A stretch of DNA of 64,000 bases, from assembly GCA_040376705.1 (NCBI GenBank), contig JBEIQE010000002.1:248001-312000 (forward strand), read 5' to 3'. Each line of letters opens with the position of its first letter. Position 1 is the stretch's first letter. Made by a program: the position numbers and the translations under genes. The notes beneath the pieces were generated by a model. That model was given only the letters and a program-made list of their open reading frames with translations. It did not search any database and was not told the origin of the DNA. Source of the DNA: JBEIQE01 sp040376705 (GTDB taxonomy: Bacteria > Pseudomonadota > Alphaproteobacteria > UBA2400). Shown here piece after piece: positions 1 to 8,594 of the stretch.

Positions 1-45
1 CGGAAGCCTATCGGGTTGGGCACTACAGGAAGTGGAGTAAAAGCC

Positions 46-867
46 ATGACTAGTATCAGTTCCTCGACTGCAGCCTCGACCAGGCCCAGTCTGGAACAAT
101 TGTTCAGCAAGCTGGACATCAACAAGGACAGTAAGGTCAGCAAGGATGAGTTTATTGCCGGTAAACCTTCTGAGGTTACCGACAGTCAAGCCGCCGAGCT
201 GTTCAACAAGATCGACAGTGCCGGTACCGGGGCTGTGTCGTTGAGCGATTTTGAACAGGGGATGAAGCAGGCGCAGCCTGCCAATCTGCTGTCCAATATC
301 GATGCGGATACGCTGCTTTCGCTGCTGGAGGAGCTGTCGCAGGATGGCACAACAGGTACGGCGCAGGCCAGTGGCCAGAGCGACCGCTTTAGCGAAATGT
401 TCAAGAAGCTCGACAGCGATGGCGATGGTCAGCTGACCAAAGCCGAGTTTGTGGACGGGCGGCCTGAAGAGGTGAGCGAAGAGCAGGCTGCAGCGCTGTT
501 CGATAAACTCGATACCGAGCAGACCGGTTCGCTGAGCTTTGATGACTTCAGCACGGCTATGGCAGCAAATGGCCCCAAAGGCCCGCCACCCGGTGGTCTA
601 CCTCCGGCGATGATGGCTGAAGATGATGAGGACGATACAAGTGTTTCGGCCACATCCTCAACCGCCAGCAGCGGCCAGACCAGTCTGGAGGACCTGATCG
701 CGCAGTTGCTCGAGCAGTTCACCAGCCAGTCTACAACGACAGCAGAAACCGCAAACGGCAGTTCGGCACAGGACTTCCTGAATGCACTGAAGTCTTATTC
801 ATCAACCGCCGGGTATAGCAGTTATGCAGCCCAGTATAGCTCGTCGATGATTTCATCGATGATTTAA
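46..867 (+). CDS. EF-hand calcium-binding protein
   Basis: A 273-residue protein with four EF-hand-like loops in two pairs, at about residues 24-36, 57-69, 123-135 and 156-168. Loops 1 and 3 have the canonical pattern of acidic ligands (DINKDSKVSKDEF; DSDGDGQLTKAEF). Loops 2 and 4 have fewer acidic positions and probably bind calcium weakly or not at all. A Pro/Gly/Met-rich hinge (about residues 182-195) leads to a Ser/Thr/Gln-rich tail rich in Ser-Tyr, a layout seen in other proteobacterial EF-hand proteins. There is no signal peptide. I chose the ATG at 46 because GGAG lies 8 bases upstream; an in-frame TTG at 16 has no such site. The role is presumably calcium-dependent binding or regulation; partners are unknown. 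Confidence 0.82.
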   Translation: MTSISSSTAASTRPSLEQLFSKLDINKDSKVSKDEFIAGKPSEVTDSQAAELFNKIDSAGTGAVSLSDFEQGMKQAQPANLLSNIDADTLLSLLEELSQDGTTGTAQASGQSDRFSEMFKKLDSDGDGQLTKAEFVDGRPEEVSEEQAAALFDKLDTEQTGSLSFDDFSTAMAANGPKGPPPGGLPPAMMAEDDEDDTSVSATSSTASSGQTSLEDLIAQLLEQFTSQSTTTAETANGSSAQDFLNALKSYSSTAGYSSYAAQYSSSMISSMI

Positions 868-871
868 GCGT

Positions 872-908
872 AAGGCGAAGTATCTGATATCCTCGGGTAC
901 TTCGCCTT
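872..908. terminator. Hairpin between convergent genes
   Basis: An 11-base perfect inverted repeat (872-882 and 898-908) with a 15-base loop sits between the stop of the EF-hand gene and the stop of the convergent minus-strand gene. There is no long T-run on either side, so it is a plausible but weak terminator shared by both transcripts. Confidence 0.5.
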
Positions 909-1222
909 TATGCTTCTTTCAGTTCATACCTTGCGCGCAGCATCAGGTCGTCTTCAAGGTATTCGCATAAATCACCAATATCGGCACCGGCGTCTGGCAC
1001 CAGCACGGCGCCTTTAACGCCCGCGCGGTCGTGCGCCCAATCGAGATAAAGGCTGTTGAGCGCATCGCGCAGCTCGTTGCGACCAGTACAGCATACGCAG
1101 CCCGTCAGCGAGAGCGCGCCCGCAGGCGGTGTAGCGGTATTGAGAATGACCTTAAAGCCGGGGTGCTGCGCGGCTGCCGCCTCGGGCGAGAGGCCGGGGA
1201 TGATGTAGAGGGGCAGGCGCAT
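908..1222 (-). CDS. Small CxCC protein resembling part of a COG0523 GTPase, linked to zur
   Basis: A 104-residue protein with no signal peptide. Its middle carries TGCVCCTGRNELRDAL, which resembles the GCxCC metal-binding segment and following helix of the COG0523 (CobW/ZigA) G3E GTPases; the true GTPase at 32704-33804 has the comparable NGCICC. It has no P-loop and is far too short to be a GTPase. The N terminus (LPLYIIPGLSP) could correspond to the first beta-strand of that fold with the nucleotide loop lost. It starts 6 bases after the zur stop, so it is almost certainly co-transcribed with zur, which suggests a role in zinc handling. That role is inference; the family match is from motif only. 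Confidence 0.7.
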   Translation of the reverse strand: MRLPLYIIPGLSPEAAAAQHPGFKVILNTATPPAGALSLTGCVCCTGRNELRDALNSLYLDWAHDRAGVKGAVLVPDAGADIGDLCEYLEDDLMLRARYELKEA

Positions 1223-1228
1223 GGCTGG

Positions 1229-1708
1229 CTAGGCAGCGCAGTTGCTGCACTGGCCCACAACCTCAACCACTGTACGCGTGGGTGTAAAACCATGCGCGGC
1301 GGCACTGCTGGTGAGGGTACGGTTGATTTTGCCTTCATCGAGCTCGACCACCGAGCGGCAGTCGTTGCAGATGAGAAACTGCAGGGCGTGCGTTTGCTCG
1401 GGATGCGGGCAACCGACATAGGCATTGAGGCTTTCGATGCGGTGCACGAGGCCCTCGGCCACCAGAAAATCAAGCGCGCGGTAAACCGAGAGCGGGGCCA
1501 GCTTCTTCTTGGCTTTTTTGTTCACGGCGTGTAGCACGTCATACGCGCCCTGCGCGTGATGGCTGCCCCAGAGTGCCTCCAAAACCTGTTCGCGTAACGG
1601 CGTAAGGCGTGTGCCCCGCGCCTCGCAAACGTGGCTGGCGGTATGCAGGGCACCCTCGATGCAGGCGCTGTGATCGTGCGTGGTTTTATGTTTGTGGTCT
1701 GAAGCCAT
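1229..1708 (-). CDS. zur: Fur-family regulator, Zur type
   Basis: A 159-residue Fur-superfamily repressor. The N-terminal winged helix covers about residues 30-95, with a recognition-helix region LSVYRALDFLVAEGLV. The C-terminal dimerisation domain carries two CxxC pairs (CNDC near residue 115 and CSNC at the C terminus) that form the structural zinc site. The His-rich start (DHKHKTTHDH) and the pairing with a CxCC protein favour Zur, the zinc-uptake repressor, over Fur. It should repress zinc import and zinc-sparing genes when zinc is sufficient. The ATG at 1708 faces the plus-strand gene at 1748, leaving only 39 bases for both promoters, so autoregulation from that gap is possible. Confidence 0.85.
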   Translation of the reverse strand: MASDHKHKTTHDHSACIEGALHTASHVCEARGTRLTPLREQVLEALWGSHHAQGAYDVLHAVNKKAKKKLAPLSVYRALDFLVAEGLVHRIESLNAYVGCPHPEQTHALQFLICNDCRSVVELDEGKINRTLTSSAAAHGFTPTRTVVEVVGQCSNCAA

Positions 1709-1747
1709 GGTGCGCCTCGTATAACAGAGACGGGGGACAGGAGCCAG

Positions 1748-2386
1748 ATGTTGCGTAAGTTATTGTTGTGTTTAGCGATTTTAGGGTTGTTTTCAGGCTC
1801 GGCCTGGGCCAGTGGCCATCATAAGACACTCGATTTCAAGGTCTGGCGCGAAGGTAGCCCCATGGGCAGCCACGAGATTGTGTTTACCCGTGAGGGCAAC
1901 CGCATTACCGCCGTTATCAATATCAACCTTGAAGTCAAACTCGGGCCGCTGACCCTGTTTAAATACAGCCATCAGAACCGTGAGGTCTGGGAGCGGGGCA
2001 GGCTCATTTCGCTTGAGACTACCACCGATGATGACGGCACCAAATACGAGGTTCGTGGCGAAGCCACGCCCGAGGGCTTTAAGGTCACTGGCTCGGGCGG
2101 CACCTTTATTGCGCCAGCTGAAATCATGACCACGTCTTACTGGCGGCAGGATGCCATGCGCCACACCCAGCTGCTTGATACGCAGAAAGGTATTCTGGTG
2201 AATGTAGCCAGTACCTTTACCGGCAAAGAGCTGGTACGCGTGGACAAGGCCGAGCTGCTGGCCAGCCGCTACGAGAGCAAGGGCGATTTGAACCTCACGC
2301 TCTGGTACGATGGTGAGGGGCGCTGGGTGAAGTTGCGTTTTGTGGCCCGCGGGTCGGAGATTACTTATGAGCTTAAACCCTCCTGA
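1748..2386 (+). CDS. Exported DUF6134-like protein
   Basis: A 212-residue protein with a clear signal peptide (MLRKLLLCLAILGLFSG, cleavage near ASG at residues 21-23). The mature part is beta-rich: DFKVWREGSPMGSHEI at the start, a central FKYSHQNREVWERGRL segment, and YWRQDAM followed by LLDTQKG. This is the pattern I associate with DUF6134, a periplasmic beta-sandwich family common in Alphaproteobacteria. The function of the family is not known to me. Its last 20 bases overlap the SDR gene, which points to co-translation with it. Confidence 0.75.
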   Translation: MLRKLLLCLAILGLFSGSAWASGHHKTLDFKVWREGSPMGSHEIVFTREGNRITAVININLEVKLGPLTLFKYSHQNREVWERGRLISLETTTDDDGTKYEVRGEATPEGFKVTGSGGTFIAPAEIMTTSYWRQDAMRHTQLLDTQKGILVNVASTFTGKELVRVDKAELLASRYESKGDLNLTLWYDGEGRWVKLRFVARGSEITYELKPS

Positions 2387-3140
2387 GCGCGGCTGCGCAT
2401 GGATTACCGGTGCCTCGAGCGGTTTGGGCCGCGAGGTGGCCATTGGCCTCGCGCAGCTGGGCTGGAAGGTTGCGATTACAGCCCGCCGTGAAGAGGCGCT
2501 GCAGGAAGTGGCCTCAACCCTTGGCCTTGAAGGCCGTATCTTCACCTACCGGGGGGATGTAACCGATGAAGCGGTGATGGCGCAGCTGGTTGAGCGTATC
2601 GAGCTTGAGCATGGCCCCATTGCGCTGGCAGTGCTCAATGCCGGTACCTACAAGTTCGAGAGCGTGGATACCATCAACCTGAAAGATTTAAAGACCACAC
2701 TGGATACCAACCTGTATGGCGTACTCTACGGGCTGGTGCCGGTGCTCGAGCGCATGAAGGCGCGCAAGAGCGGCCATGTGGTACTGGTTTCATCCGTCGC
2801 CGGGTATAGCGGTTTGCCCGGCTCGCTGGCTTACGGGGCGAGCAAGGCGGCACTGCTGCACCTTGGTGAAGCGCTGTACCTCGAGGCGGCATCCCACGGG
2901 ATTAAGGTGCAGGTGATGAGCCCCGGCTTTGTGGAAACCCCGCTGACCGCCCAGAACACCTTCCCGATGCCGTTTTTGATGCCGGTTAGGGAAGCCGGAG
3001 TCGCGATTTTGAAGGGTCTGGCGAGCCCGAAATTTGAAATCTGCTTCCCGTGGCAGCTCTCGAGAATCCTGAAATTCATGCGGATTCTTCCGTATTGGGC
3101 CTATTTCCCTATCGTCAGGAAAATGACCGGCCGCCGTTAA
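2367..3140 (+). CDS. Short-chain dehydrogenase/reductase (SDR)
   Basis: A 257-residue classical SDR oxidoreductase. It has the Rossmann dinucleotide-binding motif TGASSGLG near residues 13-20, the NAG motif in VLNAGTYKF, and the catalytic Ser...Tyr-x-x-x-Lys set in VSSVAGYSGLPGSLAYGASK. Specificity cannot be read from the sequence; NAD(P)H-dependent reduction or oxidation of a carbonyl or alcohol is expected. The C terminus has a hydrophobic/aromatic stretch (FPWQLSRILKFMRILPYWAYF), as in membrane-associated SDRs acting on lipid-like substrates. The ATG at 2367 was chosen because the MSLNPPERGCAWITG start matches SDR N termini; it overlaps the end of the preceding gene by 20 bases. Confidence 0.85.
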   Translation: MSLNPPERGCAWITGASSGLGREVAIGLAQLGWKVAITARREEALQEVASTLGLEGRIFTYRGDVTDEAVMAQLVERIELEHGPIALAVLNAGTYKFESVDTINLKDLKTTLDTNLYGVLYGLVPVLERMKARKSGHVVLVSSVAGYSGLPGSLAYGASKAALLHLGEALYLEAASHGIKVQVMSPGFVETPLTAQNTFPMPFLMPVREAGVAILKGLASPKFEICFPWQLSRILKFMRILPYWAYFPIVRKMTGRR

Positions 3141-3237
3141 GACTCTTACACTGGATTTTGCCGAAATTTTCTGCCCAAATGCCCCCAAGCAATAAGCAGA
3201 AATACTTTAACATCGGTAATTCCTCGGGGAGTTTCAT

Positions 3238-4329
3238 GTGAGTGGGCAACAGCAGCGGCCAGCTATGACCGCAAGTCAGATCACCTATACCAACACCATC
3301 GCCGATGCCGTGCGCATGACGATCGATCAGTTCCACACGCTCTCGCCTGCACAGGCGGCGGTGGGCAGTTTGCTGCGCGAAGTGGCAGGGGCGTTCATGC
3401 AGGAGCAGACCGCGCTGCAGAGGATACCCATGGGCACTTTCAACATGCTGGCCAGTCCGGCGACCTGCAGGGTAGCGACAACACAGGTATTGCGCAGCAT
3501 CGCCGAGCAGGTGATTGAGCGCGAAACAGGCGATGAGCCGGACATGCGCGCGACAGCGATTGAAGCGCAGATGCTGGTTGAAGACAGTATCTCGCGCCTG
3601 CTGACCAGCAGTGGTATGGGCGATGTGCGTAAGGGCCTTAAAACGGCGCGTGAGGAAATTCGTAACGCCGCCAACTATGTGGGCGCAGCCATGCTCGAGC
3701 ACCAGCATACCGGCATGGATGCAGCGCATCGCGCCGAATATGCCGCCTGGTGCGAAAACCATGATCTGCCGCCGCTTCCGGCTGACTTCCAGAGTTTTGA
3801 ATCGATCCGTCACCTCAAGCTTGGGGTGAATGATACCTCTGAGCTGCGCCTCAGCCTGCTCAGCGATGTCATGCAAAACCAGATGGAAGAAGCGGTGCGT
3901 AATGTGTTCAAGCTCGCCAGCGCGGGTGAGAATACCACCGGCCGCATTCTGGCGGGCTTCCGCCTGCCCATGAGTGTTGAGCACACCCTGCTGCATACGC
4001 CGGCTGCCACCAGCAGCGCCCGCAGCCTGCGCGAAGTGCAACTGGCTGTGAATATTATTGCTGATGACATGCAAAGCCCCAGCGGCTTGTTCAACGCTGC
4101 CGCCACCGAGACTTATCTGGCCAAGCTGGGCCGCCTTGGCTTGGCGCCGTCCGTCATGCGGGCAGATGATTACGCGCAGGCCGCGCAGCCTGCCGTTGCT
4201 TATGCAGCCAAGGTCAGCGAAGCACTGACATATCTGATTGAAGGCAAAGATGGCTGGGCCCAGCGCGGCGCCAGCAAAGCCATGACCAGTAGCAGCTTTA
4301 TCGTTTCAAGCCCCAACCGTTTGCAATAA
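3238..4329 (+). CDS. Tandem paralogue A, unknown family
   Basis: A 363-residue, mostly helical protein without signal peptide or membrane segments. I do not recognise the family. It is the first of three adjacent genes that share a layout: a helical N-terminal half, a segment with ILAGFRLPMSVEH-like sequence after residue 235, a central REVQLAVNIIADDM helix (compare REL..VFNAIGEDL and REL..VIDVVWDSI in the next two), and a C-terminal DGW close to the end. This is the most divergent of the three. The start is a GTG at 3238 with GGGGAG a few bases upstream; an ATG reading at 3236 is stopped immediately. It is probably co-transcribed with the following genes (11-base gap). Confidence 0.75.
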   Translation: MSGQQQRPAMTASQITYTNTIADAVRMTIDQFHTLSPAQAAVGSLLREVAGAFMQEQTALQRIPMGTFNMLASPATCRVATTQVLRSIAEQVIERETGDEPDMRATAIEAQMLVEDSISRLLTSSGMGDVRKGLKTAREEIRNAANYVGAAMLEHQHTGMDAAHRAEYAAWCENHDLPPLPADFQSFESIRHLKLGVNDTSELRLSLLSDVMQNQMEEAVRNVFKLASAGENTTGRILAGFRLPMSVEHTLLHTPAATSSARSLREVQLAVNIIADDMQSPSGLFNAAATETYLAKLGRLGLAPSVMRADDYAQAAQPAVAYAAKVSEALTYLIEGKDGWAQRGASKAMTSSSFIVSSPNRLQ

Positions 4330-4340
4330 AGGAAATTGAC

Positions 4341-5639
4341 GTGGCTAAAAAGAAAAACAAGAAGTCAGAAGAAGCGAAAGCCAAGGACGCGGCCGGCTAT
4401 TTTGATGTTGTGGTGATGAGCAATATTTATGCCGATTATCACCGTATTCTCATGGACCGTATGGACTGCGATTTCGATACGCCAGCCTCGGCCAATGAGC
4501 TGGATCCTGCCGAAATTACCCGCCGTACCGCTTATGGGTTTTTAAACGACATGGCCGATAGCGTGGCCCTGAAGTGGAAAGATTTGCAGGCAAATCCCGA
4601 GGCGCAGCTCGATGCGGGCACTCCGCTGGAAGCGCGCCAGCAGGCGATTCAGGGTTTCAGGCAGACACTGGAGGCCGAGCGTGCCGATCAGCAGGCGTCA
4701 GTGCGTACCGAGGTTCTGGAATATTACGAAGACCGCAACAAGGTGGGCAGTGGCCTGACCGATGAGATTTTGGCCGAGGCGGTTGAGAAGGGCCTGCTCA
4801 AGGGCAAAGAGGTACTCGACAGCATGATGGAATGGCTGGAGCAGGACGAGCCCAGCATGAACTACCCGCAGGCGCATGAGCAGCGCCTTGCCGCGATTGA
4901 TACCTGCTGGGAGATTGTTGCCAAGCATATCAAGACGCGCATACCTGAAGAGCAGGAACCAACCAAGGACCTTGCGAGCCTTTATCGCATTGCCTATCTC
5001 GATGTGGCCCAGAACGCGCTGTATCAGGCATTCAACCTTGCCACCGTTGGTATGCGTGAACAGGTTGAAGGTACCACCGATGAGCCGCGCCTGTTTGCAG
5101 GTTCGATCATGACCGAGCTGAACATTCCGCAGCCTTTCATCGACCCGGGGCCGGATGCAGACGAGGCTGCCGCCATGAAGGAAGAGGGCTTTACGCCCCC
5201 ACCCCAGCCGATGAATGGTGAAGTTGCCGAAAGCCCGCAGGCGGTGCAAATTCGCGAGCTGACCATGGTGTTTAACGCCATAGGCGAGGACCTGCTCTAT
5301 GGTGAGCTGCGCCGCGATGTGAAACGCCGCTTTAAAGAACTGGCCGAGCTGGCCTTTGAGCCGGATGCGCCGGAAGAAGATATGCGTTATGTGCATCTGG
5401 TTGCTCCGCCTACTGAAAAGCTAGGGCTCGACCTCAAGGTCGGCAAGAAGGTGAAAGCCGCGGCGCAAGATGAGGCGGATGAGATGATCCGCGATATCGT
5501 GGCCGATATGGTGGTTGAGATGAAAGCACAGGATGGCTGGGTGCTTGACCGCAGCAAGCTTCAAACCACCGATGAAAAGATGGCGCTGTCGCCGCCTGAA
5601 AGATTCACCATGATGCCGTGCACCGCGCGTTTACAGTAG
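4341..5639 (+). CDS. Tandem paralogue B, unknown family
   Basis: A 432-residue protein, no signal peptide. The N terminus is strongly basic (MAKKKNKKSEEAKAK), followed by YFDVVVMSNIYADYHRIL, which aligns with YGYVISTNLAGDISRLL of paralogue C. The conserved core includes LYRIAYLDVAQNALYQAF, SIMTELNIPQPF and SPQAVQIRELTMVF, each with a counterpart in paralogue C. It ends with a KAQDGW segment near residue 400. It starts at a GTG at 4341 preceded by AAAGGAAA. Function unknown; the three-gene array suggests a lineage-specific expanded family. Confidence 0.78.
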   Translation: MAKKKNKKSEEAKAKDAAGYFDVVVMSNIYADYHRILMDRMDCDFDTPASANELDPAEITRRTAYGFLNDMADSVALKWKDLQANPEAQLDAGTPLEARQQAIQGFRQTLEAERADQQASVRTEVLEYYEDRNKVGSGLTDEILAEAVEKGLLKGKEVLDSMMEWLEQDEPSMNYPQAHEQRLAAIDTCWEIVAKHIKTRIPEEQEPTKDLASLYRIAYLDVAQNALYQAFNLATVGMREQVEGTTDEPRLFAGSIMTELNIPQPFIDPGPDADEAAAMKEEGFTPPPQPMNGEVAESPQAVQIRELTMVFNAIGEDLLYGELRRDVKRRFKELAELAFEPDAPEEDMRYVHLVAPPTEKLGLDLKVGKKVKAAAQDEADEMIRDIVADMVVEMKAQDGWVLDRSKLQTTDEKMALSPPERFTMMPCTARLQ

Positions 5640-5652
5640 AGAGAAGCCGACC

Positions 5653-6990
5653 ATGACCGCCAAGAAGAAACGCAGCATCAAGCCGGTACAGAAAACCAGC
5701 CGCGCTTTCAACAAACTGGTCCAGCGTATGGAGCAGTTGGAGCAGGAAGTTATGGAACTGCGCGCTGCTGTTGCAGGGCAGGCTGTGCATGCACAGGCCG
5801 AGTTGTTGCCCATGACGCCAGAGGATGTAGCCGAGGCGAAGCAGCAGGATGCGCTGCAGAATGAGATGGGGTATGGTTATGTCATCAGCACCAATCTGGC
5901 GGGTGATATCTCGCGCCTGCTGAGCGACCGTGTAGCTGCCATGGTAGCACCACCACGCCCGGGACAGGACGTGCGCTACGAAGAGCTGCGCCTTTATACT
6001 GCCAGCAAGATAGTGGGTGACATGTCTGACCGCTTCAGCCAGATCTGGCTGGATTCAGAGCCGCTGGCTGGCCAACCCTGGAGCCAGAAGCCGCCGCAGG
6101 AGGCGCGCCAGATGCTGCTTCATTATCTGCGTTACCAAACAGCTTCTGAACTGGCCAATCAGGCTGAAAGCTTTACGGATCAGGCGATTTCCGAAGTTTT
6201 CCTGCATGAGCGCCCCAGCTTGCGTTTTGACCGTGTGAATCAGGCTCCTGCCGCTATCGAAGAAGGCCGTGAGCTTGGCTATAAAGTTATTGTTGGTGTG
6301 TTTGACCAGTTGGCGGCCGAGCACCCAGCTCTTGGCCAGCAGGATGCCGATAAAGAATGCCAGAGTGCCGTAGACCAGACCAAGGCTACAGTCATGAAGG
6401 TATTAGCTAAGTATCGGCGCTTTGTGGGCAGCGAAGAAAAGCCCAAAACGCATGAAGAGCTTTATGCCCGCTGCTACATGGGTATTCTCACAAATACCTT
6501 GGATAAGGCTTTTGCCTTGGCGGGCCCTAGCGACCAGCCGTTGCCCGAGGGCGTGCGCCCCTTGCGAACGGCAGGAGCTATCTTAAGCGAGCTGCGTATT
6601 TCGCAGCGGCCTAATCCTGATAATGAAACACCAGAACAGCTGGACGAGCATGGCCTGAAGAACGGCGAGCCGGTTGAAACGCCCCGCGCTGTGCAAACCC
6701 GCGAGCTGTTGCGCGTTATCGATGTGGTATGGGACAGCATTTATGACTTCGAGCTGCAGTTTAATGTGCAGGAAGCCTACCAGCGCAACGCGCAAAAGCT
6801 TTTCCCTGAAGGTCCACGTGAGCTGGATGAGCGCTTCAAGGCTGTCGGTTGGCCCGCAGTGAAGGATAGCATCAAGGCTATGCATAGCGAGCTGTTCAGT
6901 GAGGTGCATAAGCAGGATGGCTGGCTCGATCCGCGCCGGGTGCCGCTCGACCGCGCTGGCTGGACCTTTGCTTCGGCAGCACTGCACTAG
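5653..6990 (+). CDS. Tandem paralogue C, unknown family
   Basis: A 445-residue protein, no signal peptide. A basic N terminus (MTAKKKRSIKPVQK) is followed by a short predicted coiled coil (about residues 18-45, LVQRMEQLEQEVMELRAA), which A and B lack. The core matches paralogue B: ELYARCYMGILTNTLDKAF, AILSELRISQRP, ETPRAVQTRELLRVI, and a C-terminal KQDGW. The gap from paralogue B is 13 bases and the ATG has a GAGA-rich upstream region, so one operon is likely. No catalytic motif is evident; a scaffold or surface-associated role would be a guess. Confidence 0.78.
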   Translation: MTAKKKRSIKPVQKTSRAFNKLVQRMEQLEQEVMELRAAVAGQAVHAQAELLPMTPEDVAEAKQQDALQNEMGYGYVISTNLAGDISRLLSDRVAAMVAPPRPGQDVRYEELRLYTASKIVGDMSDRFSQIWLDSEPLAGQPWSQKPPQEARQMLLHYLRYQTASELANQAESFTDQAISEVFLHERPSLRFDRVNQAPAAIEEGRELGYKVIVGVFDQLAAEHPALGQQDADKECQSAVDQTKATVMKVLAKYRRFVGSEEKPKTHEELYARCYMGILTNTLDKAFALAGPSDQPLPEGVRPLRTAGAILSELRISQRPNPDNETPEQLDEHGLKNGEPVETPRAVQTRELLRVIDVVWDSIYDFELQFNVQEAYQRNAQKLFPEGPRELDERFKAVGWPAVKDSIKAMHSELFSEVHKQDGWLDPRRVPLDRAGWTFASAALH

Positions 6991-6993
6991 GCC

Positions 6994-7401
6994 GTGCAGT
7001 CCACTATGCTGCTCGACGCCTATATCGCCTTCTGGGAGAACCTCTCGCCCGCCACTTTGCCTCAGCTTGAGGCCGTGGCGGTAGAAGACTTCAGGTTCAG
7101 CGACCCGTTCAACACGCTCACCTCGCGTGCCGAGTTGACTGTGCTGCTTACCCGCATGTTCAGCAAAATGCAGGACCCGAAGTTTGTGGTAACCGGCAGA
7201 GCGGTGCAGGGCGATACGGCCTACCTGCGCTGGGTTTTTACCGCCAAGGGCTGGCGGCTGGAGGGGATGAGCGAAGTGGCCTTTGGTGGGCCGGATGGCC
7301 GCGCGATCAGTCATGTTGATCACTGGGATGCCGCCAGCCAGGTATATGAAAAAATCCCGCTGCTCGGCAGCCTGCTGCGGCTGATCAAGCGTTTCGCTTA
7401 G
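6994..7401 (+). CDS. NTF2-like (SnoaL-like) domain protein
   Basis: A 135-residue single-domain protein with the NTF2/SnoaL-like cone pattern: an N-terminal helix (LLDAYIAFWENLSP), VAVEDFRFSDPF in the early strand, and a late strand pair ending in ISHVDHWDAASQVYEKIPLLG. The HVDHWDA-VYE-PLLG ending is typical of NTF2-like proteins associated with photolyase/cyclopropane-synthase gene sets in Proteobacteria, and such an operon starts only 2 kb away on the other strand. The GTG at 6994 lies 3 bases after the previous stop; an ATG at 7006 is an equally possible start. Substrate unknown. Confidence 0.7.
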   Translation: MQSTMLLDAYIAFWENLSPATLPQLEAVAVEDFRFSDPFNTLTSRAELTVLLTRMFSKMQDPKFVVTGRAVQGDTAYLRWVFTAKGWRLEGMSEVAFGGPDGRAISHVDHWDAASQVYEKIPLLGSLLRLIKRFA

Positions 7402-7481
7402 CGCTTATTATTCAAATGTTTATTGCCTGTAACGCCGGGTGAGTTAACCGGACCTAAGCCATTCTCGGCTAGGGTAGCTCT

Positions 7482-8564
7482 ATGGCGGATAGCCCCAAAC
7501 TTGCTGACTTTATTGCCCGCCAGACAGCCGGCGGCGTGAAGGGCTTTGTCATTGGCGAAGAGCATACCTCGGTTGGCCTGCCGAACATGCTGAGCGCGCA
7601 GATGGCCAGTTATAAGGCAGCTGGTATTGCCACCTTGTTTGTCGAGCATGTGCCAGCCGACCAGCAGACGATGCTGAGCGAGGCACTAGCGGGCAAACCC
7701 GCAGCGCAGCGCGCGCTCTATACGCATATGCTGGGCCACTGGCATACCGATGAAGCCGCCACGGCGCGTTACAACCTGATGTTTGCCGCGCGTGATGCCG
7801 GCATGCGGGTTGTGGGCATCGATACCTCAAGCGCTAATGAGCACCTGATGCGTGCAACTGCCACCAGCGTGAACGACATGCGCTTTGCCATGGGCGATGC
7901 CTTCATGGCGCGTGAAATTATCCGGGAACATAAAGACAAGCCATTCATGGTGCTGGCGGGTGCCGCCCATGTGGGGCGCGATGGCGATGAAAGCGTTATG
8001 GGCTCAGCCCATGGCAGTATCGACAAGCGGCTGGCGGCAGCGGGCATTAAAACCATCGCCATTCTGGCTGATAACCAGTTTACTGATATACCCGATTTTA
8101 CACTGGTGAGCAGCGATGAGCCGGATGGCGTGTACCAGCTTTCGGTGCCTGACAAGCCGCAGGCAGGCAAGGCTGCAACCAATCTTTATGCCCGCACCGG
8201 CACCGGCCTTGGCTATTTGCAGAAGAATTTCGCGCAACTGGTGAAAGGCAGCGGCGCGGTTGTTACACTCAAGGATGTTAGGGCCATACAACAACAGCTT
8301 GATGCTGCCAGTATGGCGTTTAATGCCTGTGCCGATGCCAAGAAAATCGCCAGCCTCTATGCGCCAGTTAAAACCTATACAGCAGCCGTAGTGCCTGACA
8401 GCAACGATGATGCCGCCTACTACCTGCGCACGGTGGTGGAGAATATGGATCGCCTGATCAGCTACGAAGAGGTTGATAAAGACCGCGCCGATCTGTGCAA
8501 ACCGGGTGCCGAGGCCAAGTGGCTACGCCCTGTAGCCAAACCACCAAGTAACACGCATAACTAG
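7482..8564 (+). CDS. ChaN/TIKI-like domain protein, possible effector
   Basis: A 360-residue protein without signal peptide. Residues 20-200 carry a set of motifs typical of the ChaN/TIKI/EreA-like superfamily: FVIGEEHTS near residue 22, TLFVEHV about residue 47, RYNLMFAARDAGMRVVGIDT around residues 93-112 and MVLAGAAHVG around residue 155. The GEEH, VEH and AGAAH histidine/glutamate positions would line the putative active site. A similar arrangement occurs in large bacterial toxins described as membrane-targeted effector-domain proteins. The C-terminal third is of unknown fold. Function is not certain: a heme-binding, esterase or protease-like role are all possible. It is followed at 30 bases by an AT-rich membrane-anchored gene. 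Confidence 0.6.
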   Translation: MADSPKLADFIARQTAGGVKGFVIGEEHTSVGLPNMLSAQMASYKAAGIATLFVEHVPADQQTMLSEALAGKPAAQRALYTHMLGHWHTDEAATARYNLMFAARDAGMRVVGIDTSSANEHLMRATATSVNDMRFAMGDAFMAREIIREHKDKPFMVLAGAAHVGRDGDESVMGSAHGSIDKRLAAAGIKTIAILADNQFTDIPDFTLVSSDEPDGVYQLSVPDKPQAGKAATNLYARTGTGLGYLQKNFAQLVKGSGAVVTLKDVRAIQQQLDAASMAFNACADAKKIASLYAPVKTYTAAVVPDSNDDAAYYLRTVVENMDRLISYEEVDKDRADLCKPGAEAKWLRPVAKPPSNTHN

Positions 8565-8594
8565 GCGTAGACCTAATAACAAAGGATTTGGCAG

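Noticed and set aside
3115..4074. Long minus-strand reading frame (319 codons) opposite paralogue A
   Set aside because: It lies antisense to a gene with paralogues on the plus strand; its His/Cys/Arg-rich translation is typical of a shadow frame.
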